From Pezicula radicicola (lineage: Eukaryota > Ascomycota > Leotiomycetes > Helotiales > Dermateaceae), in the NCBI GenBank assembly GCA_003008705.1, contig PDUO01000007.1:588123-652122 (forward strand): a stretch of 64,000 nucleotides of DNA. Reading direction: 5' to 3'. Below are positions 1-10,582 of the stretch, one piece after another (position 1 is the stretch's first letter; each line of letters opens with the position of its first letter). A program made the translations under genes and the position numbers. The notes under the pieces are model-generated. The model was not told where the DNA came from and ran no database searches. It saw only the letters and a program-made list of their open reading frames with translations.

Positions 1-84
1 CCATCTCATGCTTGGGCCCAATCACCATCCCTTCCCCTTTCTCTTGCTACAGCATTTCCACATCTTTGCCCAATCAATTTGACC

Positions 85-100
85 TTAACCCTAACCCTAA
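85..100. repeat. short interstitial telomere-like repeat
   Basis: The sequence reads TTAACCCTAACCCTAA, about two and a half copies of CCCTAA, the complement of the TTAGGG repeat usual at filamentous fungal telomeres. It is far too short to be a chromosome end and is flanked by ordinary sequence, so it is either chance or a small interstitial trace. Confidence 0.4.
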
Positions 101-282
101 AGTCCGCAACCAGAAGGGCTAATCTTGATTAACCTGCTGGGTACTGTAATGCATACATACTGTAAGGAGCAAATCCATGTAAGACCTTTGGAACCATAAC
201 CCACTGCGGAATCGAAGTCGAAAGAACTGATATCTTGGGATATTGTTCGCAACACATGGGGGTCGTGACACTCAGTACTGAT

Positions 283-483
283 TTACTTAACATCATGGAA
301 GATCTGTGATGCTGACATATTTCGTCTTCGTAACCAACACTTCGTACAGATAGCTGACATTTCATGGAGTTTTGTGATGTCGCCTGGACAGTCGAAGGTC
401 TTTTTGAATTGTTCGCATCGAAGCCAGCGGAGGGTTTCTACGCGATGACCGCAGATGAACTCTAGATCCCAGACAAAACACAT
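283..483 (-). CDS. small Cys/His-rich hypothetical protein (66 aa)
   Basis: This single open frame from an ATG encodes 66 aa. Cysteines and a histidine are spaced CGH, then single Cys residues at about 23 and 32, then CTKCW near residues 47-51, which resembles a small zinc-binding fold. I do not recognise the family. The aromatic and cysteine pattern looks more like protein than random translation, but there is no intron or other support. An overlapping frame at 129-365 could hold a further exon. The gene may be real, may be one exon of a larger gene, or may be a chance frame. The 282 bases before it hold only the telomere-like stretch and no other recognisable feature. Confidence 0.35.
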   Translation of the reverse strand: MCFVWDLEFICGHRVETLRWLRCEQFKKTFDCPGDITKLHEMSAICTKCWLRRRNMSASQIFHDVK

Positions 484-1500
484 TGTGTTGGTGGCCCTGG
501 TGGGTTTTATTTTGGTGAAGTCGTGTTTATGATCCTTGGTATTTTTGGGGAGTATTGTAGATGTATATCAGATCAAGGAATCGTCTGGATAAGTTATTGA
601 CGGATAAGTAAGTGCCTCGAAAGAATTTCTCCAAACATCTTTCTGAAGAGTAGATGTCCAACTCTTCAAGCTTTTCATCAATTATATTCACACCAAACTT
701 CTTCCTTTAGTATATCTTCTCTGTTGCTTCGCTTTATGCAGGCGGGGAAAGTATCGTCGAGCGCTTTCGGCAGCTGTGCCGTTTGCAGCTGTATCTACAT
801 TCCTGAGTCCAACCCCTTCGACCTCTTTCTTAGCGAATATTATAGCGAAGAACTAACTTATGGCCCCGGTTATGGTGGCATAGTTATCACGGCAATAAAT
901 AGGACATAGATCCAGAATTTTCGACATTTTCGCCAGTGCTCTGTGAAATACAAAGCAAGTGTTTTCACAATACGGGTCCACAACTCAACAATGTGCCTAT
1001 TCGAATTAAATTGGAATTCTAGCAAAATAAACGATACGATTGATTGAGAGCTGAGCGTTATCGCTGTTTTCGGAACTTCATGAGTTCAAAGAAATTAAAT
1101 TTCGGTACAAAGAACTTCGGTGCCCTCACAATGTTGTCGCTTAGCGAAGCATCATGTCCAGACACGACCATCAGTATCCACCGAAGTCCAAAGGCCCGCT
1201 TTGGGTGGTCACAGGCAACAAAAAAAAACAAAGAAGAGAAGGAACCAAGTCATACAATATGACCGCAAACAAGAAGTATATGCTGCATTTGACAGCCAAT
1301 TCAAGTAACAAAGAACAAAAGAGCTCATAAGTATGTGCCCATGATGGTTTCCCCTTTCCTCCAGTCTGTCTTTTTGCTTGTAGTACAGTACATAATATTG
1401 TTGCACTTGACGACTTTATTCATCTTCAATCCCGAGTCTTTTTTAGTGGTGATAGACAACTGCTTTGTTATACAACGTCTCTGGGGCACCTTACGTAGAC
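484..1500. other. intergenic, upstream of the coiled-coil gene
   Basis: About 1 kb with only short, overlapping open frames (61-74 codons) on both strands and no recognisable protein. The last 200 bases are pyrimidine-rich on the + strand, as is common just upstream of fungal start codons, and are probably the promoter and 5' leader of the next gene. Confidence 0.5.
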
Positions 1501-4359
1501 ATGGCTTCAACGGAGCAAGAAGTCCATGCCCAGTTCACAGCCGTGCAACATGGGATTAAGAACCTACTAGCAACCATAACCGCATTCCCAGAAGTCGACG
1601 ACTATGCCGGAACCCCCGACATCACAGATGAAGACTGGGAAGCAGCGAAGACAAAAGCTGAACAGGCACTGAATGACCAGCAAGTACGTTACCTAGAGAT
1701 AACCGAAGATTTTTCGAAATTAGATGGCGATATTCTATCTAAGATCGAAAACCAACTTGGAGTGTCATTTCAGACTATACATGACAGATTCCAAGATTAT
1801 GAGCTCACGAGACTTCGAGGAGCGTATGGAGAGATGATGGAATTGGCTGATCACTCACATTATGGTTTTGTCAAAGATCGTACGGTATATGAAGAATATC
1901 GCGCGGATACGTACCAACAACAACGCGATCAAATCATTTCAGAACTCCAGAAACTTCAGAGCCTTGAAGGTCTTAAAGACTTACTCATCGACAACCACAG
2001 TCCCAATGGAGCCGGGATTAAGATCATTCGTGTTGCAGCGGATGAGCCACAAGAAAATATCAAAAAGATGGAGAGGATGGCACTGGAACTTCAAGCAACC
2101 AAGTCTGCACTCGTTGAGGCTAACAATGAAAGACAATCCTTACAGAACGCACAGGCTCAGAGAAACACAGCTATACATGACTTGGAAGATCGACTCAAGA
2201 GTGTCGTTACAAATAACGATATTGTGGAAGAGGAACTTCGAAGAGAAAGAATTAAAAACAAAGAGCTGTCTTCAAAACCAAGTTACACACGCTCCTCGGG
2301 CGCCGCTGGTGCCTCTGGTGTCCCAGCAGCTCCAGGCATTGATATGAAAGTTCTCGTGAAAGAAATACATCAAACTGGGGAAGCTTATAGGGCTGCTATC
2401 TTAACCTATCAAGAAATGGTTCGGAATCTTACTAAGACCAGGTATGAGCTTTTTCAGAGGTTAAAGGCATCTGTCGCATCTTCCGATCCTGGAGTAGCTA
2501 AACTCATCGAGGAACTTCAAGCACAAATCGCCAACAAGCCAGCCTCAGCCGAATCTGTTGTGATCCAGAATTTGTTGGGTACGCCACCACAGAGTCCGCG
2601 GGCCTTGAAAGCATATCAAGAAAAATTAAAAGAGTTGGAGAAGAAGAAGCATGAACAATCTAAGTCTCCGAAGGACAATAATAACCACAGGGACAGAGAG
2701 ATACAAAGGCTTGAAAAAGAGTTGGAAGACCAAAAGAAGGAGGTGCAAAAGCGTGAAGAGCACGCCAAGCATATTCAGCAACATCTTCAGCAGCATCTCA
2801 ACAACGGTCTTGGTGTAGCCAGCGTGTCGAAGATAGGCCAAAGCGGGAGTTCTCGCGTAGTTGTGCACGATGAATCATCCAAATCAGAAAACGAAGCAGG
2901 AGCTACACACTCTCACAAACATACCAAAGCCAAAGTGGCCGAGGTACAGAAGCTATTTGACACTAGCTTACGAGGCGGTATCGACCCAGACTTCCACTTC
3001 AACCCTATATCAGATGACAGCCATGAAAATACTGATGATGAAGTGCATAAACCACTCGACACTGACTCCCAAGGTTTCAAGGCTACTGACTTTGATTTCG
3101 ATCCTCATGTAGAGCTAGACTCAGAAAGCGATGAGCAAGACGTACTCAAGCCATTAAGTGATAGCCCCCGAGGTTTCAGGGATCCGAATTTCCTCTTCAA
3201 TTCGGCAATACCATACCAAGAACATGACGAGGATGACAATGGAGGCTATGACAATTGCGGAGTATCCTCTCCACCAGGGCAAGGCGATATAATTTGTCAT
3301 CTCGAATCAGAAAGCGTCAGATTGCGACAAGAGAACTCCGAGCATGTCGACAGAATCCACGAATTAGCCAAAGCATTGCGAGTAGCAGAAGAAGAAAACG
3401 AAGCAACTCAACAAGAACACGTTCACGGCGAGGATGAACCGACCGTCACCCAAGCACGCTACGATCGTCTCATAAACAGGTACGAAGATATGAGAAATCA
3501 CAACCGAGAACAAGCATCCAAGATCCAAGATCTTGAGACTCAGGTCGAAGAATCGGCTAATTCTGCTGAGGCTGCAAAAGAGCAAACACAAGTACAAGAA
3601 CATCCTGCAAACGTAATCAATATTGGATACTTGCGAGATAGAATAGCGAGGTTAACACATGAAAATGACGAACAAGCACAACTAATCCGAGACCAAGCTC
3701 AAGAAATCGAAAGACTGACCGAAGCAGGCTACACCGCTACTGGAACAGAGCACAAAGACGGCGATATCGATGCACTCTCATATGAAACACTGCAACAACA
3801 AAACGCCGAACAAAGACGCACTATTGAACATCTCGAGACGAGGATTGATAGACTGAAACGTGATAATGCAACTCAGGATCAGGCGATCGAAGATCTGAAT
3901 CACCAGCAAGAGGAGGAGGAACAGAAATCGAATGATGAGCTTGATGAGAATGAGAGGGAGATTAAGATATTGAATGATCGAATTAATGAACTTGAAGGGC
4001 AACTTGAAGACTGTAAGTCATCTCTCATCTCTCTACTTCCCTCTAACCGCTTCCCCCTTCCTTCTCCTACTATTTAACACTATACTAACTAGTTACAAAC
4101 AACAGGCCATAACGAAAGTTGGAAAGATCGTAAGAACCGCCTCTTATGTGAAGCCCGCGAACGAAACAAAGGAAAGGGACGCAAGCGTCCAGCCAACTTA
4201 ATCAGTGATCGGGAAATCAACGGCATTCGTGGTCGTAATGGTGCCTTGCCTCAAAGTCCTAGAAGCCCCCAATTGAGAAAGACCGTTAGAGGTCCGAGGA
4301 TTTATTATGGGGACCACCCTCCTACCAGTACCAGGAAGAGGAGGAAGACGACGGAGTGA
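1501..4359 (+). CDS. 921-aa coiled-coil protein, function unknown
   Basis: Exons are 1501-4012 and 4106-4359; the intron has GTAAGT at its start and TACTAAC before a CAG acceptor. The frame stays open upstream only through a TTG, so the ATG at 1501 (MASTEQE) is taken as start. Predicted heptad-rich, Glu/Lys/Gln-rich segments lie at about residues 193-263, 370-440 and 597-837. Between the last two, residues 481-568 hold three imperfect copies of a unit built on K-(L/P)-x-D...G-(F/G)...D-(P)-x-F-x-F-(N/D)-P. The basic C-terminus ends KRRKTTE and could act as a nuclear signal (inference). I do not recognise the family; the layout suggests a filament-like scaffold or tether. No catalytic motif is seen. 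Confidence 0.8.
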
Positions 4360-5136
4360 AGTGGAGCGAATTAATATAATAGGATATTTTAGTTCTTTTA
4401 TTTCTTTTAGTATAGGGAGAGGTTGACTTTTGGGATTTTCCATTTTCCTTAGTAAGGTGTAATTTGTAAGAAGTATAGTAGTGACGAAAACTTCCGCTTT
4501 GAGAAGAGCGCTTGTTCTTATTAAGAGACTGCTCTTCGAACATGAAACATTCCATAGACAAGAGTCATGCACATGGAGCTGTCTCATCATGACTTTGCTC
4601 TAGTTACTTCTTGGGCTTGGCATTGAGCAAGACGTTGGCAATAAATCTCAATCCATGCCTGTTAAATCTACGTAATAGTAACCGTTTCGTAAGTGAAGGT
4701 GATACACTATGCTAATACTCCTATTGTATACGAAACATTTCCTATTTAAGCACTTGCTATTTCCGCAACATAATCACAAGTCAGAGTATCGGCTGTTACA
4801 AAGCATAAACCGAGACCAATACGTATAAATGCAGATAGAATAGACGCCGTAGTTATAACTAGCACGATTATTTTTTCTGAATAGTTTAAACTACTATTTC
4901 ATAACGTAAGGTTCTCACCACGCTTCAACAATTCAAACGCATTTCTTTTTCTTACACGTCGCTTTAGTCCTACAAAAACAAATAAAGTCAGAAGCCCACA
5001 ACGGCGACGTGAAAGCAGTTAGTTACATTTTGATATCTGTCCTAAACGTGAGCAGAAGAGACCTGATCTTCATAGCAAGTTAGTCCAATTAGTCCAATTG
5101 CCATGTTAGTATCCATTAGTACCACCGATCCTGTTC
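4360..5136. other. intergenic between convergent genes
   Basis: The stretch lies between the stop codons of the coiled-coil gene (+) and BBP (-), so it should hold both 3' untranslated regions. A reading frame at 4198-4590 (-) mostly mirrors the end of the coiled-coil gene. The rest is AT-rich with no recognisable gene or RNA. Confidence 0.5.
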
Positions 5137-7298
5137 CTAAGCTCCGGGAGGTGGTGGAGGGGGTTGATCACTTGGAGGAGGAGGTGGTGGTGCACCAGAA
5201 GGCGGAGGAGGTGGTGGTGCAGCGCCAGATGGTGGAGGTGGAGGAGGACTGCCAGCGAACTGTTGTAGAAGCGCACTAAGTCCCGCACCAGTAAGACCAG
5301 GAGGAGCACCCATGTTCTGCTGGCCAGAGGAATAGCCAGGAGCTTGTTGTTGCCAGGGAGCAGCACCGCCAGGAGCTCCAGCACCATAGCCTGCGTAACC
5401 ACCAGCCGGAGGATAAGCGGGAGCTTGTGCTTGTTGTTGCCATGGAGCAGCACCGCCAGAGGATCCGCCATAGCCCCCTGGACCACCTGGATAAGAATCG
5501 CCTCCACGGTTGTCACCACGTGGACGATCTCTGGCCCATGGTGCGGCACCTCCATTTGGTTGAGAATCTCGAGAGTTGAAGTCGCTTCCACGATCATCGC
5601 CACGACGTTGTTGCCATGGAGCAGCTGCACCTGTGGGACCACGTTGCCATGGCTTGATGTCAGTAGCATCTCCAGCAGGGGCTTGATCAAAACCTCCAGG
5701 GCCAGCTTCGATACGGGCAGGAGCAGCTCCGGATGGAGCCCCACCAGAGAGTTCTTGCATGAGTTGCTGGTTATTTATTAGTACTTGATGTTAAACTGGA
5801 AGGACAGGGACTTCGGCTTACCTCGTATTCTCGGTCAACAGCATCGCCAGTGCCAATACGACCAGCAGCCGGACCAGTAGGCCCAGCAAAACCTCCACCA
5901 TTGCGAGGATCTGAACCACGTGCTCTGTCGGGACAATCGCGTGCCATATGACCAGCATTGCCGCATACGCGACAAATAATATTTGCAGTGAAGTTTCGTT
6001 GTTCTGGACAGTCATATTTGCGATGACCGATTTGACCACAGTTCTGGCATGCTTGGTTCTCATCGTCACGAAGAGTACCGTTAAGTGCAGCAAGCTCTCG
6101 AAGTTGATTGCGTTTAAGCTCATTCTGACCTTCGGGAATGGATGCAGCCTGTTTTAAAGTTAGCCCGTGATATCGACAAAAGTCTATGATTCTACTTGCA
6201 GTTTCGATGATGTTGTGGATTAACTTCTTGGCTTTGTTGACCTTCTCCTCGGTATCTGCCATGATCAAGCAGTGGAGATCTTCCTCCTGGTTACTGGTGT
6301 GAGCGGCATCAGAACGACCCTTTCCTTCCTTGACGGATCCTTTTCCACGGATTGCAATCTTGGCCTGGGATTCAGTCTCCATCTTCTTCAAGGTGTTACC
6401 ACGGGGACCGATAAGTAAACCAACTTTAGTAGAGGTAGCTAAGTGTTAGTGTATGATCAAAAGCTTTGGAGCAAAGTGAGTATGACAGGTTAGTGAAGAT
6501 ATTGCGCCGCATTCCTCCTAATGCCACGCGCAGTATCACACGGAAGGTAAGAAAGAGATTTGGGGAAGGGTGAGAGTTAGAAATGTTAGAGGGTTAGCAA
6601 TCATACTGAAGTTAATTTCTGGGTAGTCATTGACTGGCACGTAGACTTTCTCCTGTGTCTTAGTAGGGCGTCGATAGTCCTGTGGTGGATGATAGTTAGG
6701 GATGACTTTCATAGCCTTCTCAATCAATTTGTGGCGCTCGTCTTCGAGGCGCTTTCTGTATCGGTATTCTCGAGTATTGACCCGACGTCCGAAGTTATCG
6801 TATTGGGGAGGAGGAGAAGGTGATCTATGGTGAGTTAGCGTTGAACTGTGCGACAATTTTGAGGGGAGCTTACCTGTCACCATCTGCAGGGACAACGTCG
6901 TCAATCCTAAGCTTCTGGCTAATCTCCTCAATACGCAAATGTAAGGTATACGCTTCAAGTTGCTCGCTGGTCATGTTTGCCATGATAGCAGTTGGAAGTC
7001 CCATCAGACCTGCAGCCTTGTTTTCGGTGGCGTCGCCCCAACGATTTCTCTTCTTTCGACGTCTCTCTCCATTTGCAGATGGCTCCTCGGCTGCAAAAGA
7101 GTTAGTACGATGTGGTTGATAGCTTGGAAAAGGGAACTTACATCTCACGGGGCTGCGACCACGTTTGATGCCGACTTCTGGCTGGGATGGGTTGTACTCC
7201 TCGCGCGGCGGAGAGGTACTTTCACCCCCAAAGCGGCGCCGGTTGCCCAAGGGCATCGCATTCGAACCTGTCTGCGACGTTTGTGATCGCCACGCCAT
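5137..7298 (-). CDS. branch-point-bridging protein (BBP/SF1/Msl5), 590 aa
   Basis: This is the splicing factor that binds the intron branch point in the commitment complex and bridges to U2AF and U1. Exons (minus strand): 7298-7142, 7090-6874, 6824-6607, 6423-6200, 6148-5822 and 5766-5137, all in frame. The start MAWRSQT fits fungal homologues. In order it has an SF1 helix-hairpin region with the [10 protein letters not shown] segment, a KH domain with [14 protein letters not shown], a QUA2-like segment, two CCHC zinc knuckles at about residues 306-319 ([14 protein letters not shown]) and 331-344 ([14 protein letters not shown]), and a Gly/Pro-rich tail. The tail carries four GGAAPW-type repeats and long proline runs, expected to bind WW/SH3-type partners. 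Intron 4 (6149-6199) appears to be GC-AG, and intron 3 appears to skip a nearer AG; both choices restore the conserved family sequence. Confidence 0.95.
6149..6199 (-). other. in-frame GC-AG intron in the BBP gene (51 nt)
   Basis: The donor is GCAAGT after codon GAA ACT and the acceptor is AACAG before GCT GCA, with GGGCTAACT as branch region. Removing 51 nt gives ETAASIPEG, the family sequence. The nearby GT (GTAGAA, 4 nt inside) would remove 47 nt and break the frame. The intron has no stop, so retention would insert 17 residues right after the KH domain. Confidence 0.8.
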
Positions 7299-8021
7299 TT
7301 TGCTGGTGATTTTGCGATTTGATGGATGTTGCGATTTGATTTTGGTTGTAGGTAGGAGGAGGAACCATCGTGGGAACTCCAAAATGAGTTCTTATTAGAA
7401 TGAGGCTAGCTCGGCGCCGCTCGCAAAAATAGTCTAGTGAGTCACGTGGTAGGAGATTATGAGGATAATTCGTGATTCTAGCCGAAACCGGGGTGCCGAA
7501 ATCATCGATCGCTTGGAGTAATGCCAACCTCCGGGTAAGACTTACCTAGTAGCTCGAGTATCTTTTACATGCCCTACCGTGTCAACCGCTTCTTAAGAGA
7601 CAACTTTGAGTAGCCCACTAGTTAAGTAACCCACTTGCTTTGAGTAACTGAGTCGATTTGGGTAACTTGTTTCGAGCACTGGAGTAGCCTACTTATTTCA
7701 AGTAACTCAATATAAAGCCCTGTTAAAAATGATCTCTTAAAAAAAAATTCACGGTATTGTATACGCACTGCAAAATGTAAAGAGGTGCTAGGTAGTTCGC
7801 TGATTCATGAAACTATGAAATTATTGATCGGGATGCTGTTTATTATGTCATTCATTATCACCGATTGCTTGGTAATGCCGTGGTGGGGTAATAAACCGTT
7901 TAACAGTTCTACCCCTCCTCCAGCTTCCCAAGCAGAGCACGACTCCAAATTGGCAGTTCTTCCACAACACTTCACTTATTACATGACAAGTCGGCTTACA
8001 CAGGTAGCAGCTCAACTCACA
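7299..8021. promoter_or_regulatory. divergent intergenic region BBP/GST with GAGTAAC-type repeat block
   Basis: The starts of BBP (-) and the GST gene (+) face away from each other, so both promoters lie here. At 7605-7710 there is a block of diverged TTGAGTAAC / GTAACCCACTT / AAGTAACTC words, flanked by TCTTAAGAGA on the left and GATCTCTTAA on the right. Similar words recur at 16876-16924, 20322-20380, 24751-24845 and 25101-25194. Its role is unknown. Confidence 0.45.
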
Positions 8022-8948
8022 ATGGCTTCTCGGACTCCAGACATCCATCTTTACACGGCACAAACGCCGAATGGTGTTAAGATTTCGATAACTTTGGAGG
8101 AGCTTGGTTTGCCATACAAAGTAACGAAAATCGACATTGGAAAGAATACACAAAAGGAGCCATGGTTCTTGGAGATCAACCCAAATGGAAGAATCCCCGC
8201 TTTGACAGACACATTCAGTGACGGAAAACCCATCCGTCTCTTTGAATCTGGCTCCATTCAGCAATACCTAATTGACCAATACGATACAGTACGCCAACCC
8301 TAATATTGACCCACAATATGCCTAATACCTTTGTTTCCAGGAATACAAGATCTCATACCCACGTGGAACGAGAGAATACTATGAGATGAATAACTGGGTA
8401 AGTAAGATCTAAGGCCCACGGCAGTACCTATTTAACGTTACTGGCAGCTGTTCTTCCTCAACGCTGGAGTTGGACCAATGCAAGGTCAAGCCAACCATTT
8501 TACTCGATACGCCCCTGGACACATCGAGTACGGCATCAATCGCTACCAAAACGAAACAAGACGATTATACGGAGTGTTGAACACACACCTAGAGAAATCC
8601 ACCTCCGGTTATCTCGTCGGAGATAAATGTACGATCGCTGATATTGCACACTGGGGTTGGGTCACTGCGGCTTTTTGGGCCGGTGTCGAAATTAATGAGT
8701 TTCCAGCTTTGAAGGCTTGGGACGATCGAATGTTGGCGAGACCTGGTGTAGAAAAGGGACGACATGTGCCAGATCCCCACCGAATGAAAGAGCTAAAAGA
8801 AAGCCCGGACGAGATTAAAAAGCATGCTGAGGAGTCGAAGAAGTGGATCCAGGAGGGTATGTTTGTGTTACTCCTAATAATATCTATGACGAATAAACTA
8901 ACTCCAAGTTTCTGATTAGGGATGAAGGCTGATGCAGCTAAGAAGTGA
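8022..8948 (+). CDS. glutathione S-transferase, Ure2p-like (253 aa)
   Basis: It transfers glutathione to electrophiles or reduces peroxides. Exons are 8022-8288, 8341-8397, 8448-8856 and 8920-8948. The N-terminal thioredoxin-fold half has TPNGVKISITLEEL and NPNGRIPAL, the cis-Pro/glutathione-binding region of Ure2-like GSTs, then LFESGSIQQYL. The C-terminal helical half has the DKCTIADIAHWGW segment typical of the family. Length is normal for the class. Start MASRTPD matches the usual start. The frame is open further upstream to ATGs at 7815 and 7842 that would add a hydrophobic stretch (MKLLIGMLFIMSFIITD) resembling a signal sequence or anchor, so a longer targeted form is possible but unproven. 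The gene is convergent with the dehydrogenase gene, with stops 121 nt apart. Confidence 0.92.
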
Positions 8949-9069
8949 AAAACTGGTAGAATTATATCCATGATCTGTGCTCGTGAATGTTGAAGGAATA
9001 TGTTGGAACTCAGGCAATTCTGGACACAAGGATACTAATCTGAACCTTTGACATGATGACTTTTTGCTT

Positions 9070-9977
9070 TCAGCAAGCCCAACCGCCATCTGTGACGTGT
9101 ATAGCTCCCGTCGTATATGTGCTCTCTGGCCCAAGCAAGAATGCAATATTATATCCAATCTTTATAAGTCAGCAGTGACAAAGAAAGCAGACTTGTCGAT
9201 TTATTCACCTCTTCAGCGGTACCCATTCTTGGCATTGCTTGTGGCTGATCTTCAGGTCCTTGTCTGATGGCTTCGGACTTGACCATCAAAGGGGTCCTCA
9301 CGCTTCCCGGAGCCATTACATTGACTCTTATTCCGCGATGTCCTATGCAAATGTGTAAAGAAAGCCACGTATCATAAATCAATGCTGGAACTTACCATTT
9401 TCCTTTGCAGCTGCCCGTGATAGCCCGACAACACCATGTTTAGTCGCAGAATATGCTCCGAACTCTGCAAATCCTAGAAGCCTGTCAGTACTTTCAAACC
9501 GCCCTATTAAAACTGAGTGAAGTATAACTCACCCATAACACCTTGAATCGACGCAACGTTTACAATGGAGCCTCCATCACAAATCTTCCCTAACTCAGCG
9601 CGAAGGCAATACATCATGCCGGTCAAGTTCACAGCCATCAGCTTGTGCCACTCGTCGTCATCGATCTCTGCCACGGTTCTAATACCATGATGTTTGCCAA
9701 TGATCCCCGCGCAATTCGCAGCTCCATCTAACCGTCCATACTTCTCTACAATGGAGTTGATCCAGGAATCGACTTCGACACGTTTTGAAACATCGACTTT
9801 TGTGGCCATGAAAGGGACTTTCTTGGACTCGAAGTACTCCTCGGTCTCTTTAAGACTTGTCGTGTCTGCATCTGCGATAGCCACAGTTGCACCGCGTGAA
9901 GATATTATCTTTGCAGTTGCAAGGCCAATACCAGAAGCTCCGCCTGTGATAGCGACGACTTTGTCTTGCATTGACAT
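9070..9977 (-). CDS. short-chain dehydrogenase/reductase (249 aa)
   Basis: This is a classical SDR that oxidises or reduces an alcohol/carbonyl using NAD(P)(H). Exons (minus): 9977-9533, 9473-9396, 9342-9206 and 9159-9070; introns are 59, 53 and 46 nt. Visible motifs: the Rossmann TGGASGIG at residues 11-18, ADAD acidic residues near 35-38 (Asp after beta-2 favours NAD; inference), NCAG at 88-91, and the catalytic triad Ser143, Tyr156, Lys160 (YSATK). The C-terminal HVTDGGW is the standard SDR ending. Substrate cannot be told from sequence; cyclopentanol- or 3-oxoacyl-reductase-like enzymes have this form. The gene is divergent from the glutaminase-like gene. Confidence 0.93.
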
Positions 9978-10582
9978 GTTTAGTACTTTTAATTGTTAAG
10001 TTGCCTGGTAGGCCTGATGGAGTGGTTCGTTGAGGAAACTGCTAATAATACTTAAACTAGCGGTCTTCACTTTGAGGGAACACGCAACGACGTCGCTGGA
10101 TTGCTGAGTCACTGGATGTCAACTTGATCCCATTAAACGGTTTTCCCCGCGTTGCCGTCATGTGCATGTGCATGTTGCATGTGCATGTGGGTGCTCAAAA
10201 ACAGAGATTTGTCGGGGGTGGAGTTCTTTTTATGCAAGCCACCAGTCTGAATACATAAAGATCCATAAATATTGCACAACACCCCACATTTCTGGATTTC
10301 TGGAGGGGGACATTCGAAACAAAGCAGGGATCTCAGCAGGTACGGGCGAACCAAATTCGTGTTTCGACGTCGGCTGACGATACCACGCTGCTGCTGAGCT
10401 TCAGTCTGATCTTTCCATCCTTCTTCTTCTCTTTCTAACCTCCCGTCCTTTTCTATCTCTACAACCATCCCCTAACATACCTTTCCGCTACTTCCCAAAT
10501 ATTGTTCTTTTATACTGTAACCTCATGTTGCCGTATCCCCGCACTTAGTCGAAGTCAATTGGTTTCTGGAGCTTCATTTACA
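9978..10582. promoter_or_regulatory. divergent promoter with CATGTG array
   Basis: The region separates the SDR gene (-) from the secreted glutaminase-like gene (+). At about 10159-10189 CATGTG occurs four times in close succession (with TGCATG joins), an E-box-like CANNTG word. It could bind a bHLH factor or be a simple repeat. No protein-coding frame is convincing here. Confidence 0.4.

Noticed and set aside
85..100. Chromosome end marked by CCCTAA repeats
   Set aside because: Only about two and a half units, embedded in ordinary sequence.
5106..5744. 212-codon minus-strand frame overlapping the BBP tail
   Set aside because: It lies in another frame of the repetitive Gly/Pro-rich last BBP exon; its Leu/Val/His-rich product is a shifted reading of that repeat.
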